A stretch of DNA of 64,000 bases, taken from Paenibacillus sp. JNUCC32. GTDB taxonomy: Bacteria; Bacillota; Bacilli; Paenibacillales; Paenibacillaceae. The position numbers were made by a program, and so were the translations under genes. The number at the start of each line of letters is the position of its first letter. The first letter of the stretch is position 1. The DNA lies in NCBI RefSeq assembly GCF_014863545.1, contig NZ_CP062260.1, positions 372,001 to 436,000 of the forward strand, in the 5' to 3' direction. The notes under the pieces were generated by a model. The model saw nothing but the letters and a program-made list of their open reading frames with translations, was not told the origin of the DNA and searched no databases. Positions 33,713-42,060 of the stretch are shown here, piece by piece.

Positions 33713-34975
33713 ATGAGTTTTAAAGAACAGTACGAAGAAATTGCAGGTGTAGGACAGACCATATTCGATAACCCTGAGCTTGGCTACAAGGAATTTAAAA
33801 CCAATCAAACGGTAGTGGATTTTCTGAAAAAGGTTAATCCGGATATCGAGCTGCAATCATTCAGCACAACCGGCCTTCGGACAACGCTTGGCGGCGGCAA
33901 GCCGCTGAACATCGCGTTTATCGCGGAGCTTGATGCGGTATATGCTCCAACCCATTGGCGATCGGACGAGGCAACGGGTGCGGCACACAATTGCGGTCAT
34001 TATACGCAGGTGGCGATTGCCCTAGCTTTATACAAGCATTATTTCGAGTCCAAGGCGTACGACGCTTTGGATTATAGTCTAACGTTTATTTTTATTCCCG
34101 CCGAGGAGTATTTGGATCTCGCTTACAGGGACGAGCTGCTCGGAAGCGGCAAGATCTCCTATTACGGAGGAAAACCCGAAGCGATGAAACTCGGCGTGTT
34201 CGACGATATCGACATCGGGCTGTGCGTACACGCCATGGGAGGAGAGTTTGCCGAGCGCACGATCGAAATCAACTGCGACCTGGCCGGATTCTTATATAAG
34301 CATTACACGTTTACCGGAAAAGCAACCCACGCCGGTTTCGATCCCTTCTCCGCCAAAAATGCCTACAGCATGTCGACCCTGTTCAATGTGGCGTTAGGCC
34401 TCAGCAGGCAGCAGATGAAGGACAGCGAGAAGGTCCGCATGAACCCGATCGTCCTGGAGTCCGACATGTCGACAAACGTCATTCCCAATCGGATTACGGT
34501 TGGCAGCGATCTGCGCACCCAGTCGGTGGACTACATGAAGGAAGCGGCCTCCAAGATGGACGATGCGGCCAGGGGCAGCGCGCTGGCCCTTCAAGGCGAG
34601 GTCGAGATTAAGACGCAGATGGGATATTTGCCGTTCGTTCAGGACCGGTATTTGTCCGAGTTCGTGCTGGAGGCGTTCCAGGATAACGAGGAGATCTCGC
34701 GTATTTGGAACAACAACGCCATCAGCGCTGCAGGAGACATTGGGGATTTAGCCTTCATGATGCCCTGCATTCAAATCGGCTACAGCGGCTTTACTGGAAC
34801 GATCCACGGCGACGATTTCAAGGATATCGATCCGGAATTTATTTATGAAGTGTTCCCGAGATTTATAACGCAGGTGCTGGAGCGCATGAGCGGACGCATC
34901 GACCGTTCGAAGCTGTACCGCCGCACATTCGCCGAATACGAGCAGCTCCTTGCTTCGATCGTTGGCTCCCATTAA
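33713..34975 (+). CDS. M20-family amidohydrolase / aminoacylase-like metallopeptidase
   Basis: A 420-residue M20D-type enzyme. Metal-site blocks are IAELDAVYAP, GAAHNCGHYTQ, IFIPAEEYLDL and VHAMGGEFAE, followed by the dimerisation insert (TGKATHAGFDPFSAKNAYS) and a late His (GTIHGDDF). Relatives (AbgA/AbgB, HipO) remove acyl or aminobenzoyl groups from small amides. It is followed after 33 nt by a DUF3100 membrane protein and a small membrane protein; such neighbours suggest hydrolysis of a compound moved by these membrane proteins. RBS GAGGGAGG precedes ATG 33713. Confidence 0.87.
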   Translation: MSFKEQYEEIAGVGQTIFDNPELGYKEFKTNQTVVDFLKKVNPDIELQSFSTTGLRTTLGGGKPLNIAFIAELDAVYAPTHWRSDEATGAAHNCGHYTQVAIALALYKHYFESKAYDALDYSLTFIFIPAEEYLDLAYRDELLGSGKISYYGGKPEAMKLGVFDDIDIGLCVHAMGGEFAERTIEINCDLAGFLYKHYTFTGKATHAGFDPFSAKNAYSMSTLFNVALGLSRQQMKDSEKVRMNPIVLESDMSTNVIPNRITVGSDLRTQSVDYMKEAASKMDDAARGSALALQGEVEIKTQMGYLPFVQDRYLSEFVLEAFQDNEEISRIWNNNAISAAGDIGDLAFMMPCIQIGYSGFTGTIHGDDFKDIDPEFIYEVFPRFITQVLERMSGRIDRSKLYRRTFAEYEQLLASIVGSH

Positions 34976-35008
34976 GAAACAGAAAAACAGAAAAGAGGAC
35001 ATCATGGC

Positions 35009-35806
35009 ATGAAGTTAAAACTACAGTATCTCTATTTGCTTGCATTCGTGCTCATTGTTATAGCGGTTGCCGAATTTATCGGCATTCAGTCCATCCGGGT
35101 CGGCTCCGTGAAAATAAGCCTGCTTCCACTCGTATTCGCCATTTTGATCACGATGGTGCTCGGCTTGTCGATATTCCGGAAAGGCTTGATGAAGAAAATT
35201 TACAGTAAGGAAAACGTCGGTTTCTCCAGCAAGTATCTGATCTTTATTATGCTGCCGCTCATGGCGAGATACGGCGCCGACGTTGCTCCTAGATTAGAAG
35301 AAATCTTAAAAGTAGGCTGGGTATTCATCATACAGGAAATCGGCAACCTGGGGACGATTCTGCTCGGACTTCCCATCGCCATCCTGCTCGGCCTGAGAAG
35401 GGAAGCCATCGGCGCTACGCTTGGACTTGGAAGGGAAGGGGAACTCGCTTACATCTCCGAGAAGTATACGCTCGACTCCGACGAAGGCCGCGGGGTACTG
35501 TCCCTCTATATTATCGGTACCCTATTCGGCACGCTGTTCTTCAGCATTCTGGCGCCGGTCATGGTTGCCGCCGGCTTCTCGATCGAAGCGCTGGCGATGT
35601 CCTCCGGGGTCGGTTCCGCCAGCATGATGACAGGCTCTTCTTCCGCGTTAATCGCCCATTCTCCTGAGATGACGGAGACCATTAACGGATACGCTGCTGC
35701 GAGCCAGCTGCTTACCAGCTTTCTCGGAACGTATACGATGGTATTTCTCGCGGTTCCGCTGCAGCGGTTTATGTACAAATTAATGGTCAGAGGTGAAAAG
35801 AAATGA
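35009..35806 (+). CDS. DUF3100 integral membrane protein
   Basis: A 265-residue polytopic protein with about seven hydrophobic segments. Conserved-looking cytoplasmic or pore loops include GLRREAIGATLGLGREGELAYIS and SSGVGSASMMTGSSSALIA, a Gly/Ser-rich segment reminiscent of secondary carriers. DUF3100 proteins have no proven function but recur beside M20-type amidohydrolases. Its stop overlaps the next gene (ATGA), implying that the two membrane proteins work together, perhaps as a two-part exporter or importer. Confidence 0.8.
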   Translation: MKLKLQYLYLLAFVLIVIAVAEFIGIQSIRVGSVKISLLPLVFAILITMVLGLSIFRKGLMKKIYSKENVGFSSKYLIFIMLPLMARYGADVAPRLEEILKVGWVFIIQEIGNLGTILLGLPIAILLGLRREAIGATLGLGREGELAYISEKYTLDSDEGRGVLSLYIIGTLFGTLFFSILAPVMVAAGFSIEALAMSSGVGSASMMTGSSSALIAHSPEMTETINGYAAASQLLTSFLGTYTMVFLAVPLQRFMYKLMVRGEKK

Positions 35807-36285
35807 GCACCGGTTTGAATAAATACGCAAAATATGCCCTCGTCCTGCTGCTTAGCGTCGGTCTTATTTTATTTACGGAGCAAATGAAGTTCATCAAAAA
35901 CGGCGAAGGCCATATTACGATAGGGACGATAGCCGGCTTATCCGTGCTTTGGCTTTTTTCCTTCATCGGCGTTCTGATCTCGACGCTGATGAAAAAGGTT
36001 CCGCTGAAATTCCTGCAGGAATTCCCGGTTCTCGGCTGGGTATCGATCGTTTCGCTGATCTGCTGCCTGATTTCGGATGTGTTTGTGGACGCCATTGCCA
36101 ACGTCAACTTTTTGTCCATCACCACTCCGATTTTGGCGTTCGCCGGCATTTCCGTAGCCGACAGGCTGGTTGATCTTCGCAAAACCTCCTGGCGCGTGGC
36201 GATCGTTGCGGTGTTCGTGTTCACGGGCACGTACGTGGGAAGCGCGCTGTTGTCAGAGCTCGGCCTCTATTTGTCCGGTAAGTAA
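35803..36285 (+). CDS. Small membrane protein coupled to the DUF3100 protein
   Basis: A 160-residue protein with four predicted transmembrane helices (about residues 10-25, 40-62, 78-100 and 132-155) and short loops, one holding a LISTLMKKVPLKFLQEFP amphipathic stretch. I do not recognise a named family. It overlaps the DUF3100 gene by 4 nt and is followed by a terminator, so it is the last gene of a three-gene operon. Likely a partner subunit of the DUF3100 protein. Confidence 0.8.
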   Translation: MSTGLNKYAKYALVLLLSVGLILFTEQMKFIKNGEGHITIGTIAGLSVLWLFSFIGVLISTLMKKVPLKFLQEFPVLGWVSIVSLICCLISDVFVDAIANVNFLSITTPILAFAGISVADRLVDLRKTSWRVAIVAVFVFTGTYVGSALLSELGLYLSGK

Positions 36286-36313
36286 AATATGGAACAAAGC
36301 CAAGAAGCTAAAA

Positions 36314-36348
36314 AAGATGACCTCCGAAAAACGGAGGCCATCTTTTTC
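36314..36348. terminator. Terminator of the amidohydrolase/DUF3100 operon
   Basis: AAAGATGACCTCCG pairs with CGGAGGCCATCTTT (one mismatch) around an AAAA loop, with T run on the plus side and A run upstream, so it can serve both converging operons. Confidence 0.9.
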
Positions 36349-36433
36349 TCGTTCAACAGCGAAACAGATAGCTTTCGCCTCGTTTGGTAAATGGCTCATT
36401 AGTCTGCCGCAGCCCCGTTCTCGTTGACTTTCC

Positions 36434-38806
36434 TCAAGAATCCGTTACCAGCACTCGCAAGGAGGTGCGGTCAAGGGCTCGCGAAGCCAACCAGCAGCCG
36501 CTGACGGCAATGGCAAGAGCGATCAGCGTCAGGACAATCGCCAGCGGCCACTCCATGACCAGCGGCACCTTGACGATGCCGTAGGCAGACAGCAAGCCGC
36601 GCAGTACGGCTGGCAGCGCGTAGACTCCGCATACCATGCCAACCAGCGTACCGAGGGCAGCCACTCCGGCAATGCCGCTTGTCAACGCGCGGCGGATGTC
36701 TGATGCCGTCAGGCCGAGCGAAGCGTAAATGCCGTAGGTTTTCGTTTCCTTGCGAATATGCAGGCGGCAAGTACTATAGACGATCAGGCAAGTGACGGTG
36801 AGGAACAGAAGGGCCAGCAAACTCATCGGAATGAGCAGCACGGCCGTGGCCTCCTTGAATACGGAATCCAGGAGCACTTCCTGCTTGAGGGCCTGGATCA
36901 CCGGACCATAGCGTTGATTCAGCTGTCGCACGAACTCATCGCTATCCGCTTGGTTCCGAAGTTGAACAAACCCGGCGTCCGGATTGATGTGCCCGACAAG
37001 GTCCGATGTGATCCGAGCGATATTCGACAGGTTGGAAATGGACTGAAACGTGCCGGTGATCAGCAGCTGATGCGGTTTTCCTTCGATGTAGATCGTAACG
37101 GCATCGCCAATATCTTTATTCAATTTGCGTGCAATGTTGACTCCGATCGTGATTTCGTTAGGCAGCACGGGGTTCCGGCCTGTCAGCGAGGCCAATCCCA
37201 TCTCGTCCATGCTGCCTTCCACCACGGTCAGCGGGAGGCTGAACGTCGGTTGAGTGCCATCTGCTTGCGCAACAACTCCAATAGCCGAGCCGGACCAGTT
37301 CAGGCTGAGGACCCGGGGATCCTTCTCGATATAAGATTGCAATTCTGTACGATCCATTCCGTCAGCGTTGATCACCATGATGGCGATATCCGCATCGTCG
37401 TAGCCCCACTGGGCCGAGGTTTCGCTGATGCGATAGACGCTCGTTACCAGCAGGGTGCCAAAGACGAGCACCGCCGCGGTAATGCTCATCAACAGAAAGA
37501 CCAGCGCCGCCCCTTTTTTGTTGCCGGTCACATGCTTCCATCCGATGACGGCGGGTACGGACCATCGGTCCAGCAGCCTTGTGCCGGTTCCATGTCCATG
37601 GGCATGGGTATGCGAAGACTCCGACATGCCGTAGCGGATCGCCTGAATCGGCTCGATATGGCGCGTTTTGGCTGCATAGAGGACAACGCACAAGAGGATG
37701 ATGATCAGCATGCCGATGCCGGTCCAGATTGCGACCCCCAGCGCCTGCACGGACACTGGCGCCGCCTCGGATTTGAGGAAGGATAAGGAATTCTTAATGA
37801 TGATATCCGACAGCAGTCGACTGCCGATCAGGGCAGGGATCAAGGCGATAACGGTAATCAAGCCGTACTGCAGCATATAGGTGACGATGATGCGTTCGGA
37901 GGTCATGCCGATGGATTTGAGAATGCCGATCGTGCGGTAATTGGCCAGGATCGTGTCCGTGATCGTAAAGCCGATCGTAAGCAAGGCGACAGCAATCATG
38001 ACCAATCCGAGGAAACTCATGACGAAGCCGATCACTTTGTTCATGATAAAGTAAAAGGCGGACAGCTCGGCAAACGAAACGCGTTCTTCCAAAAACGGCG
38101 ATCCGAGCGCCTCCTCAAAGCGCTGCCAGTACTCCCCGCTTTGTTCGGGATGCGCATAGCGAAGCGACACCAGGTACTGCTCCGGCGTGGACAAGCCGCC
38201 CATGGTCGAAAGGTAGTCCGCTTCGTTCATCCAGATGCGGGCAGTGGTGGTGAAGGGGCCGCCATGTGACAGGTCAATAACGATAGCGCCGATCGTGAAT
38301 TGTACCGGGGCAGCCCCGGCGGTGAACACCAATTCATCGCCGACTTCCATGTCGTATTTGTAGGCGAGCGAGGTGGGCACCCAGACGGTTCCGGCTTCCG
38401 GAACGGTCAGTTGAGCCGGTCCGGCGCCGGGGAGCGGATGATTGACCCCATGCGGCATCGGAGGCGTATCGATCATATACAGATAAAGATTGGGCAGTTC
38501 TTGCCCGTTATAGACCAAGCCGGTCCAAGGCTTGTAAGGAATAAGGCTGGAGGCGGTCACCCCCTCCTGGGTTGACCACCAATCGGCAACCATGCGTTCA
38601 TCATGCAGCCCGCGGGTCATATTTATGATTTCATGGGCACCTTGAGCAGCCGTATGGCGCTCTTCGAATACATTTTCCGTATTCATCAAGACCGTGAAAG
38701 CGGTGCCGACTAATAGAGCAGATAGCGCAATGAGCAATGCGATCAGCGCGTTTTGCAATTTTCGTTTGCGAATGTTCCCCCAGCACAGCGTCAATATGGC
38801 ACGCAT
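36434..38806 (-). CDS. FtsX/MacB-type ABC transporter permease
   Basis: A 790-residue membrane protein with two FtsX domains. TM1 is near residues 17-40, a large extracytoplasmic region runs to about 250, three helices lie around 262-395, a second soluble domain spans about 470-640, and three C-terminal helices follow. This is the MacB/LolE-like architecture of mechanotransmitting ABC systems, not the BceB layout. Works with the ATPase encoded 6 nt upstream. Likely exports or detects a lipophilic or peptide compound, perhaps an antimicrobial, under the neighbouring two-component system. Confidence 0.9.
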   Translation of the reverse strand: MRAILTLCWGNIRKRKLQNALIALLIALSALLVGTAFTVLMNTENVFEERHTAAQGAHEIINMTRGLHDERMVADWWSTQEGVTASSLIPYKPWTGLVYNGQELPNLYLYMIDTPPMPHGVNHPLPGAGPAQLTVPEAGTVWVPTSLAYKYDMEVGDELVFTAGAAPVQFTIGAIVIDLSHGGPFTTTARIWMNEADYLSTMGGLSTPEQYLVSLRYAHPEQSGEYWQRFEEALGSPFLEERVSFAELSAFYFIMNKVIGFVMSFLGLVMIAVALLTIGFTITDTILANYRTIGILKSIGMTSERIIVTYMLQYGLITVIALIPALIGSRLLSDIIIKNSLSFLKSEAAPVSVQALGVAIWTGIGMLIIILLCVVLYAAKTRHIEPIQAIRYGMSESSHTHAHGHGTGTRLLDRWSVPAVIGWKHVTGNKKGAALVFLLMSITAAVLVFGTLLVTSVYRISETSAQWGYDDADIAIMVINADGMDRTELQSYIEKDPRVLSLNWSGSAIGVVAQADGTQPTFSLPLTVVEGSMDEMGLASLTGRNPVLPNEITIGVNIARKLNKDIGDAVTIYIEGKPHQLLITGTFQSISNLSNIARITSDLVGHINPDAGFVQLRNQADSDEFVRQLNQRYGPVIQALKQEVLLDSVFKEATAVLLIPMSLLALLFLTVTCLIVYSTCRLHIRKETKTYGIYASLGLTASDIRRALTSGIAGVAALGTLVGMVCGVYALPAVLRGLLSAYGIVKVPLVMEWPLAIVLTLIALAIAVSGCWLASRALDRTSLRVLVTDS

Positions 38807-38812
38807 CTTGGA

Positions 38813-39577
38813 CTACCTCCTCCCGGTGACATAAGCAAAGATCATTGCTTCCCGCTCGGAAGCTAACTCCGGGACGTAGGGTCCCATATCCAGCGTGCCG
38901 CCGATCTTGCCATCGCGAATGTAGATCAGGCGATTGCCGCGGCAGGCCGCCTTCATATCGTGCGTGACCATGACAATCGATTGGCCCTCCGCATTCATCC
39001 GGCTCAGGATATCGAGCACCGTAACACCTTGTTCGTAGTTGAGGCTGCCGGTAGGTTCATCGGCAAAAATCATATCCGGATTGTTGATGAGTGCCCTGGC
39101 GATGGCGGCCCGCTGCTGCTGGCCTCCGGACACCTGGGAAGGCAGCCGGGTGCCTTGTTTTTCGAGATGCAGGCTTGTCATCAGGTCGTTGGCCCTGTGT
39201 TTTACGGCTTCTTTGTCCCGATTGGCGATATAACCAGGAAGAGCGACGTTATCGAACAGCGTCAAATCCGGCACGAGGTTGCTGTTTTGATAGATAAAAC
39301 CGATCTGATCTGCTCGAAAACGCGCAAGCTCCTTAGCCGAAAGCTGATCGAGGCGCTGTCCCTGAAGGTGGACTTCACCGGCAGTCACGGCGTCAAGTCC
39401 GCTAAGCAAGTAAAGCAAGGTCGACTTTCCGGACCCGGAATCTCCCATGATTACAGTAAAGTCGCCGGCATATATCGACAGATCGACATTGCGCACGGCA
39501 TGGTACTGCTCTTTGCCGGTGGTATAGGTTTTGCATAAATTGGAAGCTTGCAGCATGATGGTTTTGTTTGTAGGCAT
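38813..39577 (-). CDS. ABC transporter ATPase (MacB/LolD-like)
   Basis: A 254-residue ATPase with Walker [10 protein letters not shown], signature [15 protein letters not shown], Walker [12 protein letters not shown] and the switch His in [10 protein letters not shown]. The Q loop region [13 protein letters not shown] and overall length are typical of the LolD/MacB/YknY group that partners FtsX-type permeases. ATG 39577 lies 8 nt after GAGGAG; the longer frame to 39643 has no RBS. It sits between the kinase gene and the permease gene in one direction, so all four genes form a probable operon. Confidence 0.93.
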   Translation of the reverse strand: MPTNKTIMLQASNLCKTYTTGKEQYHAVRNVDLSIYAGDFTVIMGDSGSGKSTLLYLLSGLDAVTAGEVHLQGQRLDQLSAKELARFRADQIGFIYQNSNLVPDLTLFDNVALPGYIANRDKEAVKHRANDLMTSLHLEKQGTRLPSQVSGGQQQRAAIARALINNPDMIFADEPTGSLNYEQGVTVLDILSRMNAEGQSIVMVTHDMKAACRGNRLIYIRDGKIGGTLDMGPYVPELASEREAMIFAYVTGRR

Positions 39578-39667
39578 GACAGGGTCTCCTCTCTTCTCAT
39601 GCTTCCAAATTATAGAGGACGATTCTTGCGCATTCCTTATCAAATTATTAATAAAGTATGACAGGGG

Positions 39668-41107
39668 TCAGCTTAGCGGCAGAGTCAAGCAGAAGGTCGT
39701 TCCCTGCTGCTGTTTGCTGTGAAACGTGATCGTGCCGCCATGCGCTTCCATAATATATTTGCAAATCGACAAACCGAGTCCAACCCCGTGCCGCTCGGCC
39801 AGTTTCTTGCGGTCCGGGACACTGCCTTGGTAATACCGTTCAAAAATAAAGGGCATGTCCTGCGGGGAAATACCGCTGCCCGTATCGGAAATTATGATCC
39901 GCAAACTGGATGATTCGGCCAACTCCTCAACGGCGAGCGTAATCGTATCCCCGGGTTGGGTATGCTTCAGGGCATTCGTGACGAGATTGGCGATGACCTG
40001 CTCGAAACGCACAGCATCGATGATAACAAGCACGTTCGGAATGGAAGAAGGCTCCACGCAGCGCACCCCCATCGTACGTATGTAGTGCGCCATGGTTCGC
40101 AACACAGGTTCAATCGTCGAAGAACTGTACTGTTCCAGCGGACGCACCGCAATTTGGTCCAGATCACGCAGCGCGTGCAGCAGCAAATCGTCTACAAGCA
40201 CAGCCATCTTGCTTGTATTGGCATGCACCACCTCCAGGTAAGCCATCACACTCGGCAGATCGGGGCAGATGCCTTCACGAATCGCATCGATGTAGGCTTT
40301 GATGGTCGCCAGCGGGGTTTTTAAATCATGGGACAGATTGGAAATGAGTTCCTTGTGCGACTGGCTGTGCGAGGCTTGCTGCATATGTAAATTGCGAATT
40401 TCTTCACGCATGAGATCAAATACGGCATAGAGTTCGCCGACCTCGTTATTGCTTGTCCATTCGGCGCGCTGCTCGTAATCGCCCTTCAGGATGGCTTCCG
40501 CATAGGGCTTGAGCCCGGCAACAGGCTCAACCAGATCCCGCTGCACCCGGCGTCCGGTGGCGAAGAGTACATAAAGCAGCGTCAGGAGTGCCAAGGAAAG
40601 CAAGGTCCATGGCACAACGAGAAGCAAGCCGGAAGAAGGGATGGCCGCGGTCGCTGCAGATGCAGGGACCGTAAACTGCGCATAGCCTGCGAAGGCGTTG
40701 GTTCCGGCATCCAGCAGCGGAAATGCCAGGTGGTAGTCGGGCGGGTCGCCGTCGGACATACGCAGCGTATAGTCCAGTTCAAAGCGAGGATGAATACGGC
40801 GTACCGATGAATCATCGCTGTCATATATCATCGTTCCGTCAGGGAGCACGACCTTAAGGCCGATCCGTGTTTCTTGACTCCAGCCGGTTAATTTCTCGCG
40901 AATCGGAGCATCGGGAGGGAGCAGTTCGGCAAACTCGTTCTCCAACGTATGGACGATCGTATTGGTCTGCAAGCGAATGTGGTTGACGATAGAGGACGAA
41001 GCAGGCTGGTTCGAGGGCCAAGCGAGCCAAATGACGGACAGCAAAATTACAAGAAGAGACAGGCAAGCCGTCCAGAGCCTTCTTGCATACCATGGTTTCC
41101 AGTGCAT
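39668..41107 (-). CDS. Sensor histidine kinase of the FtsX-transporter locus
   Basis: A 479-residue kinase: TM1 near residues 10-32 (LWTACLSLLVILLSVIWLAW), an extracellular domain of about 150 residues, TM2 (LLLVVPWTLLSLALLTLLYVLF), HAMP, HisKA with H in LISNLSHDLKTPLATIKAY, and HATPase (NLVTNALKHTQ, SDTGSGISP, GVGLGLSICKY). ATG 41107 is preferred because GGAG lies 10 nt upstream. ATG 41128, overlapping the regulator stop codon, is the alternative and adds seven residues. Pairs with the response regulator encoded immediately upstream. Confidence 0.9.
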   Translation of the reverse strand: MHWKPWYARRLWTACLSLLVILLSVIWLAWPSNQPASSSIVNHIRLQTNTIVHTLENEFAELLPPDAPIREKLTGWSQETRIGLKVVLPDGTMIYDSDDSSVRRIHPRFELDYTLRMSDGDPPDYHLAFPLLDAGTNAFAGYAQFTVPASAATAAIPSSGLLLVVPWTLLSLALLTLLYVLFATGRRVQRDLVEPVAGLKPYAEAILKGDYEQRAEWTSNNEVGELYAVFDLMREEIRNLHMQQASHSQSHKELISNLSHDLKTPLATIKAYIDAIREGICPDLPSVMAYLEVVHANTSKMAVLVDDLLLHALRDLDQIAVRPLEQYSSSTIEPVLRTMAHYIRTMGVRCVEPSSIPNVLVIIDAVRFEQVIANLVTNALKHTQPGDTITLAVEELAESSSLRIIISDTGSGISPQDMPFIFERYYQGSVPDRKKLAERHGVGLGLSICKYIMEAHGGTITFHSKQQQGTTFCLTLPLS

Positions 41108-41114
41108 AAAAATG

Positions 41115-41822
41115 CTACTCCGTTTCATCGGGGTCGAATTTATAACCGACGCCCCAAACCGTCGTGATATAAGCGGATTTGATTCCGCTGCGTTCCAGCT
41201 TCTCGCGGAGCCGCCGAACGTAGACCGTGATCGTATTATCCTCGACATAGGCGGAGTACCCCCACACCTGATCCAGCAGCTGCGTTTTGGTAAACACTTG
41301 GTTCGGGTTGGATGCGAGAAAATAGAGCAGGTCGAATTCCTTCGCGGATAAAGCAATTTCCCGCTGTCCGGCCATGACCTTGCGGGCGCCTTTATCAATC
41401 GATAACGTGCCGTATCGCAACAGCAGCTGTGTTGTTGCCTGGAGTTTCGGGTCGGCCATTCTGCGCAAATGCGCCTGAACCCGGGCGACCAGCTCACTGA
41501 GCGAGAAGGGCTTGGTCATATAATCATCGGCGCCGAAACCCAAGGCAAGCACTTTGTCCGTGTCGCTGCTGCGAGCGCTTAAAATAAGTATGGGCGCAGA
41601 AGTCAATGTACGAAGCTCACGGCATACTTCAATTCCGTCAGCGTCTGGCAGCGTCAAATCAAGAATGATAAAATCCGGCTGCCGGTTACGGACTCCCTGC
41701 AATCCGTCCCTCGCATTCTCCGTGATGAACGTGCTGAATCCCAGGACACGCAAATAATCGTTCACAATGCGCGAGATATCCCGCTCATCTTCAATAATCA
41801 GTACCGTTTTAGGAGATTGCAT
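41115..41822 (-). CDS. OmpR-family response regulator
   Basis: A 235-residue regulator: receiver domain with acidic pair in IIEDERD, phospho-acceptor Asp in FIILDLTLPD, Thr/Ser and Lys switch residues (ILSARSS, YMTKPFS), and a C-terminal winged helix (LSAKEFDLLYFLASNPNQVF, ITVYVRRLREKLE). First gene of the regulator/kinase/ATPase/permease operon. An extended -10 (TGCTATAAT on the minus strand, 41865-41873) lies 43 nt before the start. Probably activates its own operon upon signal from the kinase. Confidence 0.93.
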   Translation of the reverse strand: MQSPKTVLIIEDERDISRIVNDYLRVLGFSTFITENARDGLQGVRNRQPDFIILDLTLPDADGIEVCRELRTLTSAPILILSARSSDTDKVLALGFGADDYMTKPFSLSELVARVQAHLRRMADPKLQATTQLLLRYGTLSIDKGARKVMAGQREIALSAKEFDLLYFLASNPNQVFTKTQLLDQVWGYSAYVEDNTITVYVRRLREKLERSGIKSAYITTVWGVGYKFDPDETE

Positions 41823-41864
41823 GAAAAAGTCGCCCCTGTTCCATATGCTTTAAATAGTGAATCC

Positions 41865-41873
41865 ATTATAGCA
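41865..41873 (-). promoter_or_regulatory. Extended -10 promoter of the response-regulator operon
   Basis: On the minus strand TGC-TATAAT, a perfect -10 with the TG extension, about 43 nt upstream of the ATG. No convincing -35, as expected for extended -10 promoters. Confidence 0.6.
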
Positions 41874-41974
41874 CGGGTCGGATTTAAGCATAGGGAAGAT
41901 AAGGAAAATCCCCCTGGATAACCCTGTCGCTATTTTTAAGTTGGCTGAATGCATGCCTACATGTATCTGGAACA

Positions 41975-42008
41975 AGGAAAACCCCCGGTCTGGAATAAGA
42001 CCGGGGGT
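41975..42008 (-). terminator. Terminator of the SLH-protein gene
   Basis: On the minus strand ACCCCCGGTC pairs perfectly with GACCGGGGGT (10 bp, 8-nt loop), followed by TTTCCTT, 53 nt past the stop codon. Confidence 0.9.
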
Positions 42009-42060
42009 GAGCGGTTGGATGCTTCGATGATCGACAGCATCCTCCCTATGAGGGAGAGTA

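Noticed and set aside
36758..37786. 342-codon plus-strand frame opposite the FtsX permease
   Set aside because: No RBS and no recognisable protein; the minus-strand permease continues without interruption through the region.
36434..41822. Bce-type bacitracin-sensing module
   Set aside because: The permease has two FtsX domains with two large soluble regions and the kinase has a sizeable extracellular domain, unlike BceB and the intramembrane-sensing BceS.
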